This document shows, in pieces, positions 35,184 to 45,292 of a stretch of 64,000 nucleotides of DNA. Made by a program: the position numbers and the translations under genes. The stretch covers positions 96,305,128 through 96,369,127 of the forward strand of contig CM061133.1 of assembly GCA_030789695.1 (NCBI GenBank). Direction: 5' to 3'. The notes beneath the pieces were generated by a model. The model worked only from the letters and a program-made list of their open reading frames with translations. It did not search any database and was not told the DNA's origin. Origin of the DNA: Scilla litardierei (lineage: Eukaryota > Streptophyta > Magnoliopsida > Asparagales > Asparagaceae). Within the stretch, counting starts at the first letter, position 1. Each line of letters starts with the position of its first letter.

Positions 35184-36097
35184 GATGATGACAAACAAAC
35201 ATAAACAAAAAGATAAATAATTGTGCGTAATGAAAACTTACTCTCCCTACATAGATGTCAATCAAGTTATTCAACAGATAATAGGGCATCTACGTATCAA
35301 TTGAAGCAAATGAGTAAGATACGCATGAATTTAATTGAAGAAAACTAGGAATTAAAATCTAATTCAAGAAATCTAGGAATTAAAATCCCTATTCATTGTA
35401 ATCTTACTCCCCCTGAATCTATGGCAACTTCAATCTTAGATTCAAAGTCTTAGAACATACTTAGCACATTCATTACGAATCTTGTATGTTTATTTCTCTC
35501 CCCCTATGACATTATCCAAAAAGGTGGGAGTGAATAATAACAATAATCGTGCTAAATACTGACTAACAATCAAGGAATATAAAGATATAGAGAATCAAAA
35601 AACTCATAAAAACATCATATACGTATGTGAATAGAGGAATTAAAGTCCAATCTCAACATTTTAGATAGACGAAAAGAAAATAATTTCAAAAATGCATCAC
35701 ATCAGAGATAGCATGAAATATCTAATACCGAAACTACATTGTCTCAACAAAACATCAGAAGAGAATAAATCATTCAAGGAGACAATGAGGCAACCATCAC
35801 ACAGATAAGATAAACAATTATACAAGGTGTGACACATGAGATTCAGCAGCATCATCATATATATATAACAAAATATGAGTACATGTTATACGGACATCAA
35901 CATGTCCAACAAAAAATGCATACATCATGATCCCCATAAAAATACATCATGATGCCATCGTACATCATCATACAAAACATCCAAAACATCATACAGATAA
36001 TCTCCTAACCATCAGACATACTGAAGACCCACTCAACCCAACCAAAAATAGAATCTAGGTCGTCGGATGAGTGAGCAAACAGGCAACAGCTGCATCG
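35184..36097 (-). other. Copia D noncoding region between third ORF and polypurine tract
   Basis: AT-rich, no gene. Two further purine tracts on the minus strand (near 35405 and 35496) resemble weak polypurine tracts. Confidence 0.55.
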
Positions 36098-36874
36098 TCA
36101 GTCAATGTGAATGATAGAAGTGTCCGAAGGACGACCAGAGGGGCGAAACATCAGCCTCGCAGATCGTCGAGTAGGGTAAGCAGGAGTCTTCCTCTTGGAA
36201 GACGAAGAACGAGCAGCAGAAGATTCCGCACGATCAAGAGTGGGAGTCTGGATAGCAGGGGTCGGAACAACAGAAGAAACAGGCACAAAACCTGGAGGAG
36301 GAGGAACACCAATGGGGGTAGTGTCCTCAGATTTAGCAAACAGAGCCTGAAGCTCGGCGAGGATGGGAAAACCATAAAGCATAAAGGATTTGTACTAAAG
36401 CTCCAACAGAAGGTTGAGCTTCTCGTCCAAATAAGTGGAAAGTTTCTCTAGAGCGGTGACACGATCACACAGTCGACCAAGAAGAAAATCCTGGAGGGGA
36501 ACGGATGGTAGAGAACGAGGAGGATGATTAGCTGGCTGAGAAGTGTGTTCAGCAGCATTCTCAGAGGTGATGGGGTCACCGACCGTGAGATGAAGAAAAT
36601 CTCCAGAAGATGGAGGCGATGTCGGAACCGGATCAATGGCTTGAGCAGATGGAATTGGATCATTGAGGAAATCGAAGGATCCTTTAGGAAACAGGTGACT
36701 GAAAGGATCCATGAATGTACACAAATGGTCGATTAGGGCAAGCAAGAGCAAGATTCTGGCAAGAAAACAATCAACAAGCGAGCAAGCACGAGCAACCACA
36801 CGAGGGAGGAAGACAGTGTTGCCACGAAGAAGATCAGAAGAGAGATCGACATGAGTTTTCGAGCGGGAAGACAT
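36098..36874 (-). pseudogene. Copia D third ORF (SIRE 'env-like' position)
   Basis: ATG at 36874 (MSSRSKTHVDLSSDLL) opens about 160 codons with a short hydrophobic patch (ARILLLLALIDHL), a Pro/Ser-rich middle and a coiled-coil-like end (RVTALEKLSTYLDEKLNLL). A stop and frame change near 36395 lead to a Pro-rich segment ending in a basic run (SSSSKRKTPAYPTRRSARLM). No signal peptide; the hydrophobic patch is too short and interrupted for a confident membrane span. It lies between RNase H and the 3' LTR, where SIRE elements carry an env-like ORF. Immediately upstream are a TATA box and a palindrome array matching the LTR's. Function unknown. Confidence 0.55.
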
Positions 36875-36930
36875 GGGAATTTCAGTCGAAGGAGAGAGAA
36901 AAACAAGTGTCGAAGTGAATCGGCTCGAAG

Positions 36931-36936
36931 TATATA
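36931..36936 (-). promoter_or_regulatory. Internal TATA box upstream of copia D third ORF
   Basis: TATATA, minus strand, 57 bases before the ATG and about 80 bases after the internal array, the same array-to-TATA spacing as in this element's LTR. Confidence 0.5.
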
Positions 36937-37016
36937 TGAAAAAGGGAATAAATCTGGGCCGTTGGATCAAAGAATCGACGGCTCAGATCAAAGCAGTGAA
37001 CCGTCACAAACAGGAG

Positions 37017-37372
37017 ATAGTCGACTGATGAACAAAAGTCAGTCGACTAGATGAAGTGATAAGAATTAGTCTCAGGAAGACAGACAGTCGACTGTTGGGT
37101 AACATACAGTCGCCTGTCCGAGGGACAGTCGACTGAACTTAACACAGTAGTCGACTAACCGAGAATCAATAACCTTTAACAAACATATAGAGAGCTCTAT
37201 AGAAAAGATGACAGAGAGAACAGTCGCCTGATGACTAAAATTCAGTCACCTGTTAAAATAACAGTCGACTGGAAAACAGTCATCAGTCGGCTGTGCGAAA
37301 GATACAAATTCTCAGATTGAGGAGATAGAGTAGGGCAGTCGACTGTCGAATGAAAGACAGTCGTCTGTCCTG
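37017..37372. repeat. Internal CAGTCGACTG palindrome array, copia D
   Basis: About ten sites (for example near 37020, 37040, 37085, 37125, 37260, 37337), the same motif family as the LTR but not a duplicate of the LTR sequence. Confidence 0.85.
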
Positions 37373-37649
37373 GTCCAAAAATTCACAGTGAGATAGAAAT
37401 CCAGAGAATAATAACACTCACCCTAGGACATATACTCTAATCACAAACTTATCATAAAACAATGTAATATGATAAATCAATTGTAACAACATCTCTAAAA
37501 ACAATCTTAAAGAATTCATGAAATCACAAAAATCTTAATGGCCTTTCTTAAACACATATATGGCATATATCAAAAGAAGGAAGACAATATGATGACATGA
37601 GCTCAAAAGGTGTTATAACATGAATGTTGAGCATCTAGATTTCAGATTC

Positions 37650-39385
37650 ACCCATAATTCCTAATTCTCCACGCAACCTCACAAATGAATCTTCTTTAAG
37701 AGGTTTTGTGAAGATGTCGACAATTTGTTTTTAGGTTTCAATGTACTCTAAGTGATGTCCTTCTTAGCTACATGATCATTTATAAAATGGTGTCTCACGT
37801 CTATGTGTCTGGTACGGGAGTGGTGCACCGGATTCTTGGAAAGACATATGGCACTTTGGTTATCAACCATGATCGGGCAAGTATCACAGTTGACACCATA
37901 GTCCATAAGAGTGTGTCTCATCCAAAGAACTTGTGCACATGCAAGACCCGCTGCAATATATTCTGCTTCAGTCGTGGACAATGACACCAAATTCTGTTTC
38001 TTAGAAAACCAAGAAACTAAGGAATTTCTTAGGAAATGGCAAGTGCCACTAGTACTTTTCCTGTCGGACTTACATCCGGCAAAGTCTGCATCACTATATG
38101 AGATTAACTCATATGTGCTAGATTTAGGGTAAAGTAACCCATAATCTAAAGAGTGATTGAGATAACGAAATATTCGTTTAACCGCAATCAAGTGTGACTC
38201 CTTAGGTCTAGCTTGATATCTAGCACACTAGCATACGGAAAACATGATATCGGGACTACTAGCGGTTAAGTAAAGTAAGCTACCGATCATACCTCGATAT
38301 AGACGAACGTCTACATCTTTTCCGCTTTCATCCTTGTGTAGATGGGTAGAGTACTCATGGGAGTCCTTTTGCTTGAAGACAATTCCATCCCGAATCGCTT
38401 GATAAGCTCCCCTGTGACTTTGTCTGATGTATGCAGGTGCCATTCTCCATTTGTCGAATTTGCAGTCCAAGGAAATAAGTGAGCTCTCCCATGTGGCTCA
38501 TCTCGAATTCATCCTTCATTGACTTAGAAAATTCTTGACAAAGATTAAAGTTAGTAGAACCAAAAATTATATCGTCTACATAAACTTGAATCAAGAGAAT
38601 GTCATTTTCATAATCTTTAAAGAAGAGTGTAGAATCAACTTCTCCCATTTTAAAACCTAAATTCAAAAGAAAGGTCTTAAGTCGATCATACCAAGCTCTA
38701 GGAGCTTGTTTCAACCCATACAATGCATTCTTAAGTTTGAAAACATGGTCGGGAAATTTTTCATGAATAAAACCGGGAGGTTGAGAAACATATACTTCTT
38801 CATTGACAATCCCATTTTAAAATGCACTTTTAACATCCATTTGAAATAGTTTAAAATTCTTATGGGATGCAACAAAAGTAATATAATAGCTTCTAATCTA
38901 GCTACGGGGGCAAAAGATTCTTCGAAATCAATACCTTCCTCTTGCCGGTAGACTTGAGCTACTAACCTTGCTTTGTTCCTTGTGATCACCTCGTTCTCAT
39001 CCGTCTTGTTCTTGAAGATCCATTTGGTCCCAATGACTTGGTGACCACTTGGAAGAGGAACGAGTTTGCAAACTTCATTTCTCTCGAATTGCATTAGTTC
39101 TTCTTCCATTGTCACTATCCAAGAGCTATCTTCACAAGCTTCTTGGATGTTCTTTGGCTCAATGGTAGAGACAAATGCGTAATGAGAGAATTCTTCAATT
39201 CTCGACCTCGTTCGAACACCCACACCAATATCTCCAATTATTTGGTTATGAGGATGGTTGCGAACGGTCAGATAAGCTTTGGGTATTCCTGCATCATTAG
39301 GAACATCTTCAACAATTTCGTTAGTAGTGTTAGTATCAATAATCGAATCATTAATCTTAACATTACTAAGAGGATCACACAACAT
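37650..39385 (-). pseudogene. Copia D RT and RNase H
   Basis: Reverse transcriptase ([34 protein letters not shown], catalytic VYVDDIIFGST) and RNase H (SYSDADFAGCKSDRKSTSG, LSTTEAEYIAAG, RTRHIDVRHHFI). Frame breaks near 38825, 38360, 38228 and 37750, and the conserved end (VDIFTKPL) lies in another frame down to about 37650. The decay is greater than in copia A/B, so this insertion is older or was long inactive. Confidence 0.88.
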
Positions 39386-40177
39386 CTACACTATCATCAT
39401 CAACACGAGGAAAATCAAAATCTTCATTAAATGATACGTGTAGTGATTCCTCAATCGTTGAAGAAGTTTTGTTGTATATCCGGTAGACTTTGCTACGTGT
39501 GGAATATCCAACAAAAATTCCTTCATCGGATATTGGCTCAAATTTATCTAGATTACCAAAAGTGTTCTTGATAAAATATTTTGAACCAAAAACACGAAAA
39601 TATTTTACTTGAGGCTTTTTGTCATAAAACAATTCAAAACAAGTTTTGTTTGTTCTAGGATCCTATTGAGCACATAACATGTCGTGTGCACCGCACCTGC
39701 CCAAAATTGTAGTCCTAGATGACTATCATGGAGCATAGTGCGTGCACACTCAATAAGAGTCCTATTCTTTCTCTCTACAACACCATTTTGTGGTGGTGCT
39801 CAAGGGAAGGAAAAATTATGTGTTATCCCGGTGTCATCACAAAACTTAGTAAAAGATTCATTCTCAAATTCTCATCCATGATCACTACGGATAGTGATAA
39901 TGGTGGAGCCTAAGAAATTCTGAATCTTCTTTGCAAATTTGATAAACTCTTCATAAGTTTCATTCTTATTAGTTAAGAATGAAACCCAAGTAAATCTAGA
40001 AAAGTCGTCAACGACAAATAATCCATAATGAGCATTACCTAAAGAAGCGGCTCTAGTTGGCACAAACAAATCTAAATGAAGAAGTTCTTGGGGCCTCTTA
40101 GAAGTAATCCCTTCTTTAAGCTTAAAGGAAGATTTACTAAGTTTACCTCTTTGACAAGAATCACAAAAGTTTTTCAT
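39375..40177 (-). pseudogene. Copia D integrase
   Basis: Contains the end of the zinc site (FCDSCQRGK), catalytic core (LLHLDLFVPTRAASLG, FVVDDFSRFTWVSFL, IRSDHG) and, after breaks near 39850 and 39660, the C-terminal region (KYFRVFGSKYFI, FVGYSTRSKVYRIYN). Several stops; not functional. Confidence 0.85.
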
Positions 40178-40558
40178 ATTAAAGGCGATTTTAGGAAAAC
40201 CTTTGACTAGATCATGCTTAGATAACTTATTTAAGTGCTTGAAGTGAACATGACCAAAACGGCGATGGCATAATAGTTGTTCACTTGTGCTAGCAACTAA
40301 GCAATGTTCTACGGTTTTGGCAAGCTCAAATAATAAATATTTTTACTCCTAATACTAGAAAATAAAACATTTGAATCACAATCAACAATTGTATACAATC
40401 CTTCTCCAAAGTTAACCTTGTAACCTTTGTCACAAAGTTAACTAATGGAAATGAGATTGTGACACAAACCACTAACTAGAAATACATTAGTAATTAAGGG
40501 TTTTGAAGGATTACCAACGATCCCTATTCCAATGATGGTTCCCTTTTGATCACCTCCA
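40178..40558 (-). pseudogene. Copia D protease C-terminal fragment
   Basis: Minus-strand translation gives the pattern following the copia protease core (GDQKGTIIGIGIVGNPS, then VSGLCHNLISIS). Truncated at about 40558 where the sequence changes to element 2. Confidence 0.65.
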
Positions 40559-40563
40559 ATGAT

Positions 40564-40610
40564 GGGTCTGTATGGTCCCGCCTAGGCAACAAGCGGGACC
40601 ATATAGACCC
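40564..40610. repeat. Hairpin at the copia D/element 2 junction
   Basis: 18-base arms (40564-40581 and 40593-40610; GGGTCTGTATGGTCCCGC and its complement with one mismatch) around an 11-base loop. It lies at the boundary of the two elements and is not explained by either. Confidence 0.8.
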
Positions 40611-41213
40611 CCGGGGTATAATCAAGGGTGGAGAGCACCTAATCCACCACAAGCACCACCGAGATCCGACCATGAAGCGAGGGTTGAAGAATTCAAGGGT
40701 GGAACAAAAGAAAGTGAATGCTAGATTGACCGCTCAACAAGACTCTCTCAATACCGTCGTGGCACAATTATCGGAGCAACTAGCATTGCTCAACAAGAAT
40801 ACTCAACAATTACCGGCTCAACCGAAGCCAAACCCACGGAGCAATACCGGCCACATCAATGCAGTGGTGGCGATAACTACTAGGGGCGGGAAGGACACTA
40901 CTCCCGCGATGATTCAAACCAAGGAGCCGGGGAAAAAAATTTTGATGACAAGGAGCCGGCAATTGAGGAGGAGTGCCCGAAAGAGCCAAAGGACGGTGAA
41001 AATTCTGAAATTTTGAAGCCACGTGAGGAGCGCAACTATATGCCACCGGTATCCATCCCACAAAGGTTGGCGAGAGCAAAGATTGAGAAGCAGCTTGCCA
41101 AATTTCTTGAGTACTTGCGAGGAGCGAGCCTCAATATCCCTTTCTTGGACGCTATTGTAGAGATCCCGTCTTACGCCAAATTCCTAAAAGACTTGATTTC
41201 GGGAAAGAAGTGA
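40611..41213 (+). pseudogene. Element 2 gag C-terminal fragment
   Basis: Begins GYNQGWRAPNPPQAPP, the region following the Gln-rich part in Athila-type Gag. After a frame break near 40720 it continues with a coiled coil (ARLTAQQDSLNTVVAQLSEQ) and, past another break near 40990, with YMPPVSIPQRLARAKIEKQ and IPSYAKFLKDLISGKK, which match element 1 (FPQRLAQAKIDE, IPSYAKFLKDL). The capsid domain is missing because the element is truncated at 40559. Confidence 0.75.
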
Positions 41214-41959
41214 AAGGAGAAGATAATGCTCGCCAAACAAGGTACATGGTTTACCCGGAAGGAGAAGGAGCCTACTAAATTTAAAGATCCCGGAAGCTTC
41301 TGCATTCTTGCACACTTGGAGGAGTCCCGATACAAAAAGCCTTGGTAGATTTGGGAGCAAGCGTGAGCCTAATGCCCCTAACTATGTTTAAGAAATTGAA
41401 TACGGGGACCGACTTAAAGCTGACAGATATGAGAATACAACTCGCGGACGATCGGGTCACTAGGCCGGTGGGAATTGCAGAGAACATCCCGCTCCAAATA
41501 CCGGGAGGAATATGCTTGCCGTGCGACTTCGTGGTTATGGATATCAAGGAGGAGAGCGATACGTCGCTAATTCTTGGACGCCCCTTCTTAGCCACCGCCG
41601 GTGTTATAGTTGACGTGAGAGAGAGCACCTTGTCTTTGAATGTTGGAAACATAGAGGTGGAGCTTCACATCCCTAAGGCAATGAAGCACATGCCTTGGAC
41701 AGAGGACGTCGAGTATGTGGACCTCCTCGACGAGGTCATTGATGACAACATGCCGTATGCCATCGGTGCCCTACACAATGATGGCTTCGAAGAAGGCCAA
41801 TCTTCTAGAGATAGAGAAAAGTTGGAAGACCCGCCAGATCACTCTACGGTTGATGACAAGGACGAAGCTGATATCGCAAGAATTAGGGAGCAATGGAAGC
41901 TCTCCACGGCAAATAATTTGAAGAACGCTCCGCTGGATAAGAATTGGCACCACCAGTGA
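41214..41959 (+). pseudogene. Element 2 aspartic protease
   Basis: Active site VDLGASVSLMP (41345 on) with the Asp-Leu-Gly-Ala-Ser triad intact, flap region, and ILGRPFLATAGVIVDV. About 205 codons are open from 41345 to the stop; the preceding gag is frame-broken, so the protease would not be made as a normal fusion. The domain itself looks undamaged, unlike that of element 1. Confidence 0.8.
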
Positions 41960-42464
41960 AGAAAGAGAACGGTAAAAGCTCAAGCTTGGGGGACTCGTCC
42001 CCCACTACCACCCATGATGAGGGGAAGCCGAGGAATGCCTACGAACAACAACAATTGAATCCAAGTGGCCTTCCCGGCAAATTTGATGTGCACATCTCAC
42101 ATGCACCGAACATCGAGCATTAAACGAATATCTTGACGGGTCGAGCTCAAGACCTTAAACGAGCACTTGTCGGGAGGCAACCCGACAGTTTTATCTAATT
42201 TTTAGTTGGATTTTTCATTTTTATTTTTTATTTAGATCTTTTCTAGTGTTTAGAGTCTTGAGTTGATTAAAATCATGACAACGTGCTCTATTTTTCATGA
42301 CAGGAGATGGAGAACGAAGAACCATTTAAATGGAGGATGACCATGGCAAAGGAGAGCGCTCCACGAACGCGCTCAGGCCTCAGGAGGAGAAAGAAACTGA
42401 CGGAAAGAAGAAAAACAGAAAGTGGAGCAAAAACAGAGAGTCGATGCTGAAAACAGCAGGCTAC
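41960..42464 (+). other. Spacer after element 2 protease
   Basis: Noncoding; holds the AGGCAA hairpin. In autonomous Athila elements pol would begin around here. Confidence 0.6.
42168..42187 (+). other. Hairpin with AGGCAA loop after protease ORF, element 2
   Basis: TGTCGGG-AGGCAA-CCCGACA, a perfect 7-bp stem. Element 1 counterpart at 6036-6053 has a different stem sequence but the same loop. Confidence 0.7.
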
Positions 42465-42786
42465 TAGGCCGAGTGCAATTTTCACTCGACCGAGCAAAGA
42501 CCCTACTCGGTCGAGTGGGGTACTGATCAGGAAAGATCCTAAAAACTACTCTCTGTAATTTACTATAATTGATATGCCACTCGGCCGAGTAACTATGTCC
42601 CTCGGCCGAGTGAATCTGATACGCTCCATGCATTATAAGCTCTGAGTAGCCTTGCTACTCGGCCAAATGACCTTTGTCTACTCAGCCGAGTGGTAAGATC
42701 TACTCGCCCGAGTCGGGACTTCTACTTGGAATTTTTTTATATAGTGCCACTCAGCCGATTGAATGCGTCACTCGGCCGAGTGACCC
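42465..42786. repeat. Internal array of CACTCGGCCGAGTG palindromes, element 2
   Basis: About ten sites with CGGCCG core or one-base variants (CGaCCG, CGcCCG, CaGCCG), for example near 42503, 42572, 42600, 42678, 42769. Confidence 0.88.
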
Positions 42787-42791
42787 ATCTT

Positions 42792-42797
42792 TATAAA
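42792..42797 (+). promoter_or_regulatory. Internal TATA box, element 2
   Basis: TATAAA about 10 bases after the last palindrome, about 500 bases before the third ORF. Confidence 0.6.
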
Positions 42798-43031
42798 CCC
42801 AGCAGCCGCGGCTCGAATTCCAAAACGCAAAAATTTCCCAATTTCGAACACGAGCCGCTTCGTCTTCCCCCGCATCGCCCGAATCACGTCCCGAGCTGCA
42901 CCCCCACTGATCGCGCCCGATGCCTGTCACTGATCGCATGCCGCTGCTTGCCGGCGTCGGCGCCGCCGCCCCTTTTACCGTACACACCCCATTTCTCCCA
43001 AAATTCGAATTTTTCTCCATTTTCTCCAATC

Positions 43032-43142
43032 CGTAAGCCCATTAAGCCCCGAATCGAAATCAATTTACATATATATCTATTATTCCCAATCTTCTCCCAT
43101 ACATATTGTTATTCGTTGCTGATTTGTTTGTTTGTATTTCAG
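43032..43142 (+). other. Possible leader intron before element 2 third ORF
   Basis: GTAAGC donor at about 43032 and a T-rich acceptor TTTGTATTTCAG ending at 43142, between the TATA box and the ORF. Intron status is inferred from the boundary sequences only. Confidence 0.35.
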
Positions 43143-43296
43143 GCTAGCTTGGGGGAGATACGGGAGTCGATTTGGCGCTTCTCAGAGGAGGAAATTCTTC
43201 GCACACTTCCACTATTTGCTCTCGCATCGTGCTCAGGTATACTCGTTCCAAATTTTCAGCACTTCGCATATTGGATAGGCACGGCACTAGGTTCAC

Positions 43297-45292
43297 ATGC
43301 CGCCACACACCAGAGCACGTTTGCGGGCGCCCGCCTCGAAGCGGAAGAGGACCAGCGAACCTGGCCCCTCTTTCGCTAGAGCAGACTCCCTGCCACCTAG
43401 CCCGCCACCACCCACACTTCCGCCTCCTACCACACCTATCCCACCACCACCGGCACAGCCCGACCCCGCTATCGATACGATGGGGATTATGTTCAGAGAT
43501 GACGCACACCGCGCCAGATTTGAGCATATCTCCCATCGCTCGATCGTACACACTAGGTTCGCGCACATAGCTGACTTTGAGCGCCTAGGGGTATTCGAGG
43601 GGCTGCTCTAGTTGTATGACAACGTGGGGTGGCATGACTTTTTGTCGGTGTCGGCGGACACTTATATCCGCCCGACACTAGAGGTCCTTAGTTTCATTCG
43701 CATGACCCCTAGGGAGGCTCCTTTTGCTTGATGGATCGGGAGTGCGAGATCGCTCTCGACATGCTCCGAGCTTTCTTCTAGTGGCCCCATATCCCGTACC
43801 CAGACCGAGCATATAGCCCCACGCACATCCCACCGCCGTCATTCGACGCACACGCTTTCTTGACACGTATCACGGGATCGCTTCTCGCCTTTGACCCTAG
43901 CCGGGCCAAGGCCTCCGCTATCCTCCACCCAAGCCTACGCATTGAACAGCGCCTTATGGCGACCACTTTCTTAGCGAGGTATGAGCCGGGGACGATGTTG
44001 ACGCCGGAGCTCTACATGCTCTATGCGATGACTCGATCGCGGGCCTACGAGAGGGGTGGAGATGTTTTACTCCCCGCCATTGAGATCGATATTTCTAGCT
44101 GGTACTTAGACCGCATCATTATTTCTGCCGGCGCTAGGACGCCTATCTGTTGCGGCGGTCTGAATACCCTCCTAGCTCCCTTGTGCGGAGTGGACCTCCC
44201 TGCTGGCTTGCTCTGACCACCGGACCCCACTTCCCTTTCGATAGATGTTATGGCCCAGATGAGGATGTTGCACCTCATGGTCAGCACCATTGGGTGTGGC
44301 TGAACGGCCCCCATGGTGCCGATTACATGATTATTCCGAGCCCCTCTCGGACACATATTGGACCCACGGCAGGGAGTGGATTCCAGCGATGGATCTCCTC
44401 ATCCCCGCTGCGTACGTACTTGAGCCTGAGGGTGCTCAGCAGGAGCCCCCTTCCACCCCTGGACTTTGTGATACCTCAGCCTGCACCCGACCTGTCTACA
44501 CCTCCCGACACCTCTGTCCACACTTCTGTCAGTGTCGGGAGTACACTAGCTGAGTCCACCACCACCACCACCACCACCACCACTGTGCCGATGTCCATAG
44601 ACCACATTTCTGCTGTGAACCCTGAGCTTCCTGACACCATTATTGAGAGCGACAAGCCCTCTTTTGCCTCCGCAGTGTAGACCCTTTCCTCTTTTCTATT
44701 TTCGACCCATGGGGAGTCATTTCCTTCGCACTTCACGATCTCCCCAGTCGTCGACCTTACCGTCTCCACTGCCGCTGTCTTCTCTGAGAGTGTCGTGACG
44801 TCTGTCCCCATTTCTGTGTCACCAACCTCTCTGACCTCCTTGCCCTCTGTCACCGTCTCAGCCTCCGCTGCTGCTCCTTCTTCTTCGACCATTCCTGCGT
44901 CTCAGCCTCTCATAAAGGCTGAGCGTCATTTTCTGAGCACAGCACCTCAGCCCCACCAGGTAGTTGCATCCATCATTTACGGTAGCCGTGCGACGCAGCC
45001 CCGTTCCTCACCTGTTCGACCCTCTGCTCCACCTCCCCCGACACCCTAGTTCAGCACGTCCGTGCTCTAGAGGGGGCAGTTAGTGGGCTCAGAGGGGATT
45101 TCCATGCTCTCTCTGCTACCTCACTGCTATACAGAGGCACGTCGCTTTACTTCCTAGTATTCAGGCTAGCCTGAACCAGATTCTTACGCATCTGTCACAG
45201 ACACCACCTGCCACCACCCGCACCTCTACCCAGCAGCCCCCGCCACCACCACCTCCATCACAGGACGGTCCTGGTGCTCCATCGCCCACCTA
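43297..45292 (+). pseudogene. Element 2 third ORF (homologue of element 1 third ORF), broken
   Basis: N-terminus MPPHTRARLRAP followed by a basic NLS-like SKRKRTS and a Pro-rich linker. After a stop at 43609-43611, homology resumes with AKASAILHPSLRIEQRLMAT and CCGGLNTLLAPLCGVDLP (43860-44216), then a Ser/Thr/Pro-rich tail with a short Thr run (near 44560) to about 45290. It matches the element 1 protein across the central region. Several frame breaks, so not functional here. No signal peptide or membrane segment. It follows the internal array and TATA box. Confidence 0.6.

Larger units (their letters stand above)
33395..40558 (-). mobile_element. Copia D: SIRE-like Ty1/copia element, 5' truncated
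   Basis: Minus strand: protease end, integrase, RT, RNase H, internal palindrome array, third ORF, polypurine tract and a 1775-bp 3' LTR. The long LTR and an extra ORF downstream of RNase H are typical of the SIRE/Maximus lineage. It stops at about 40558, in the protease, where element 2 sequence and a hairpin begin; gag and 5' LTR are lost. Confidence 0.85.
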
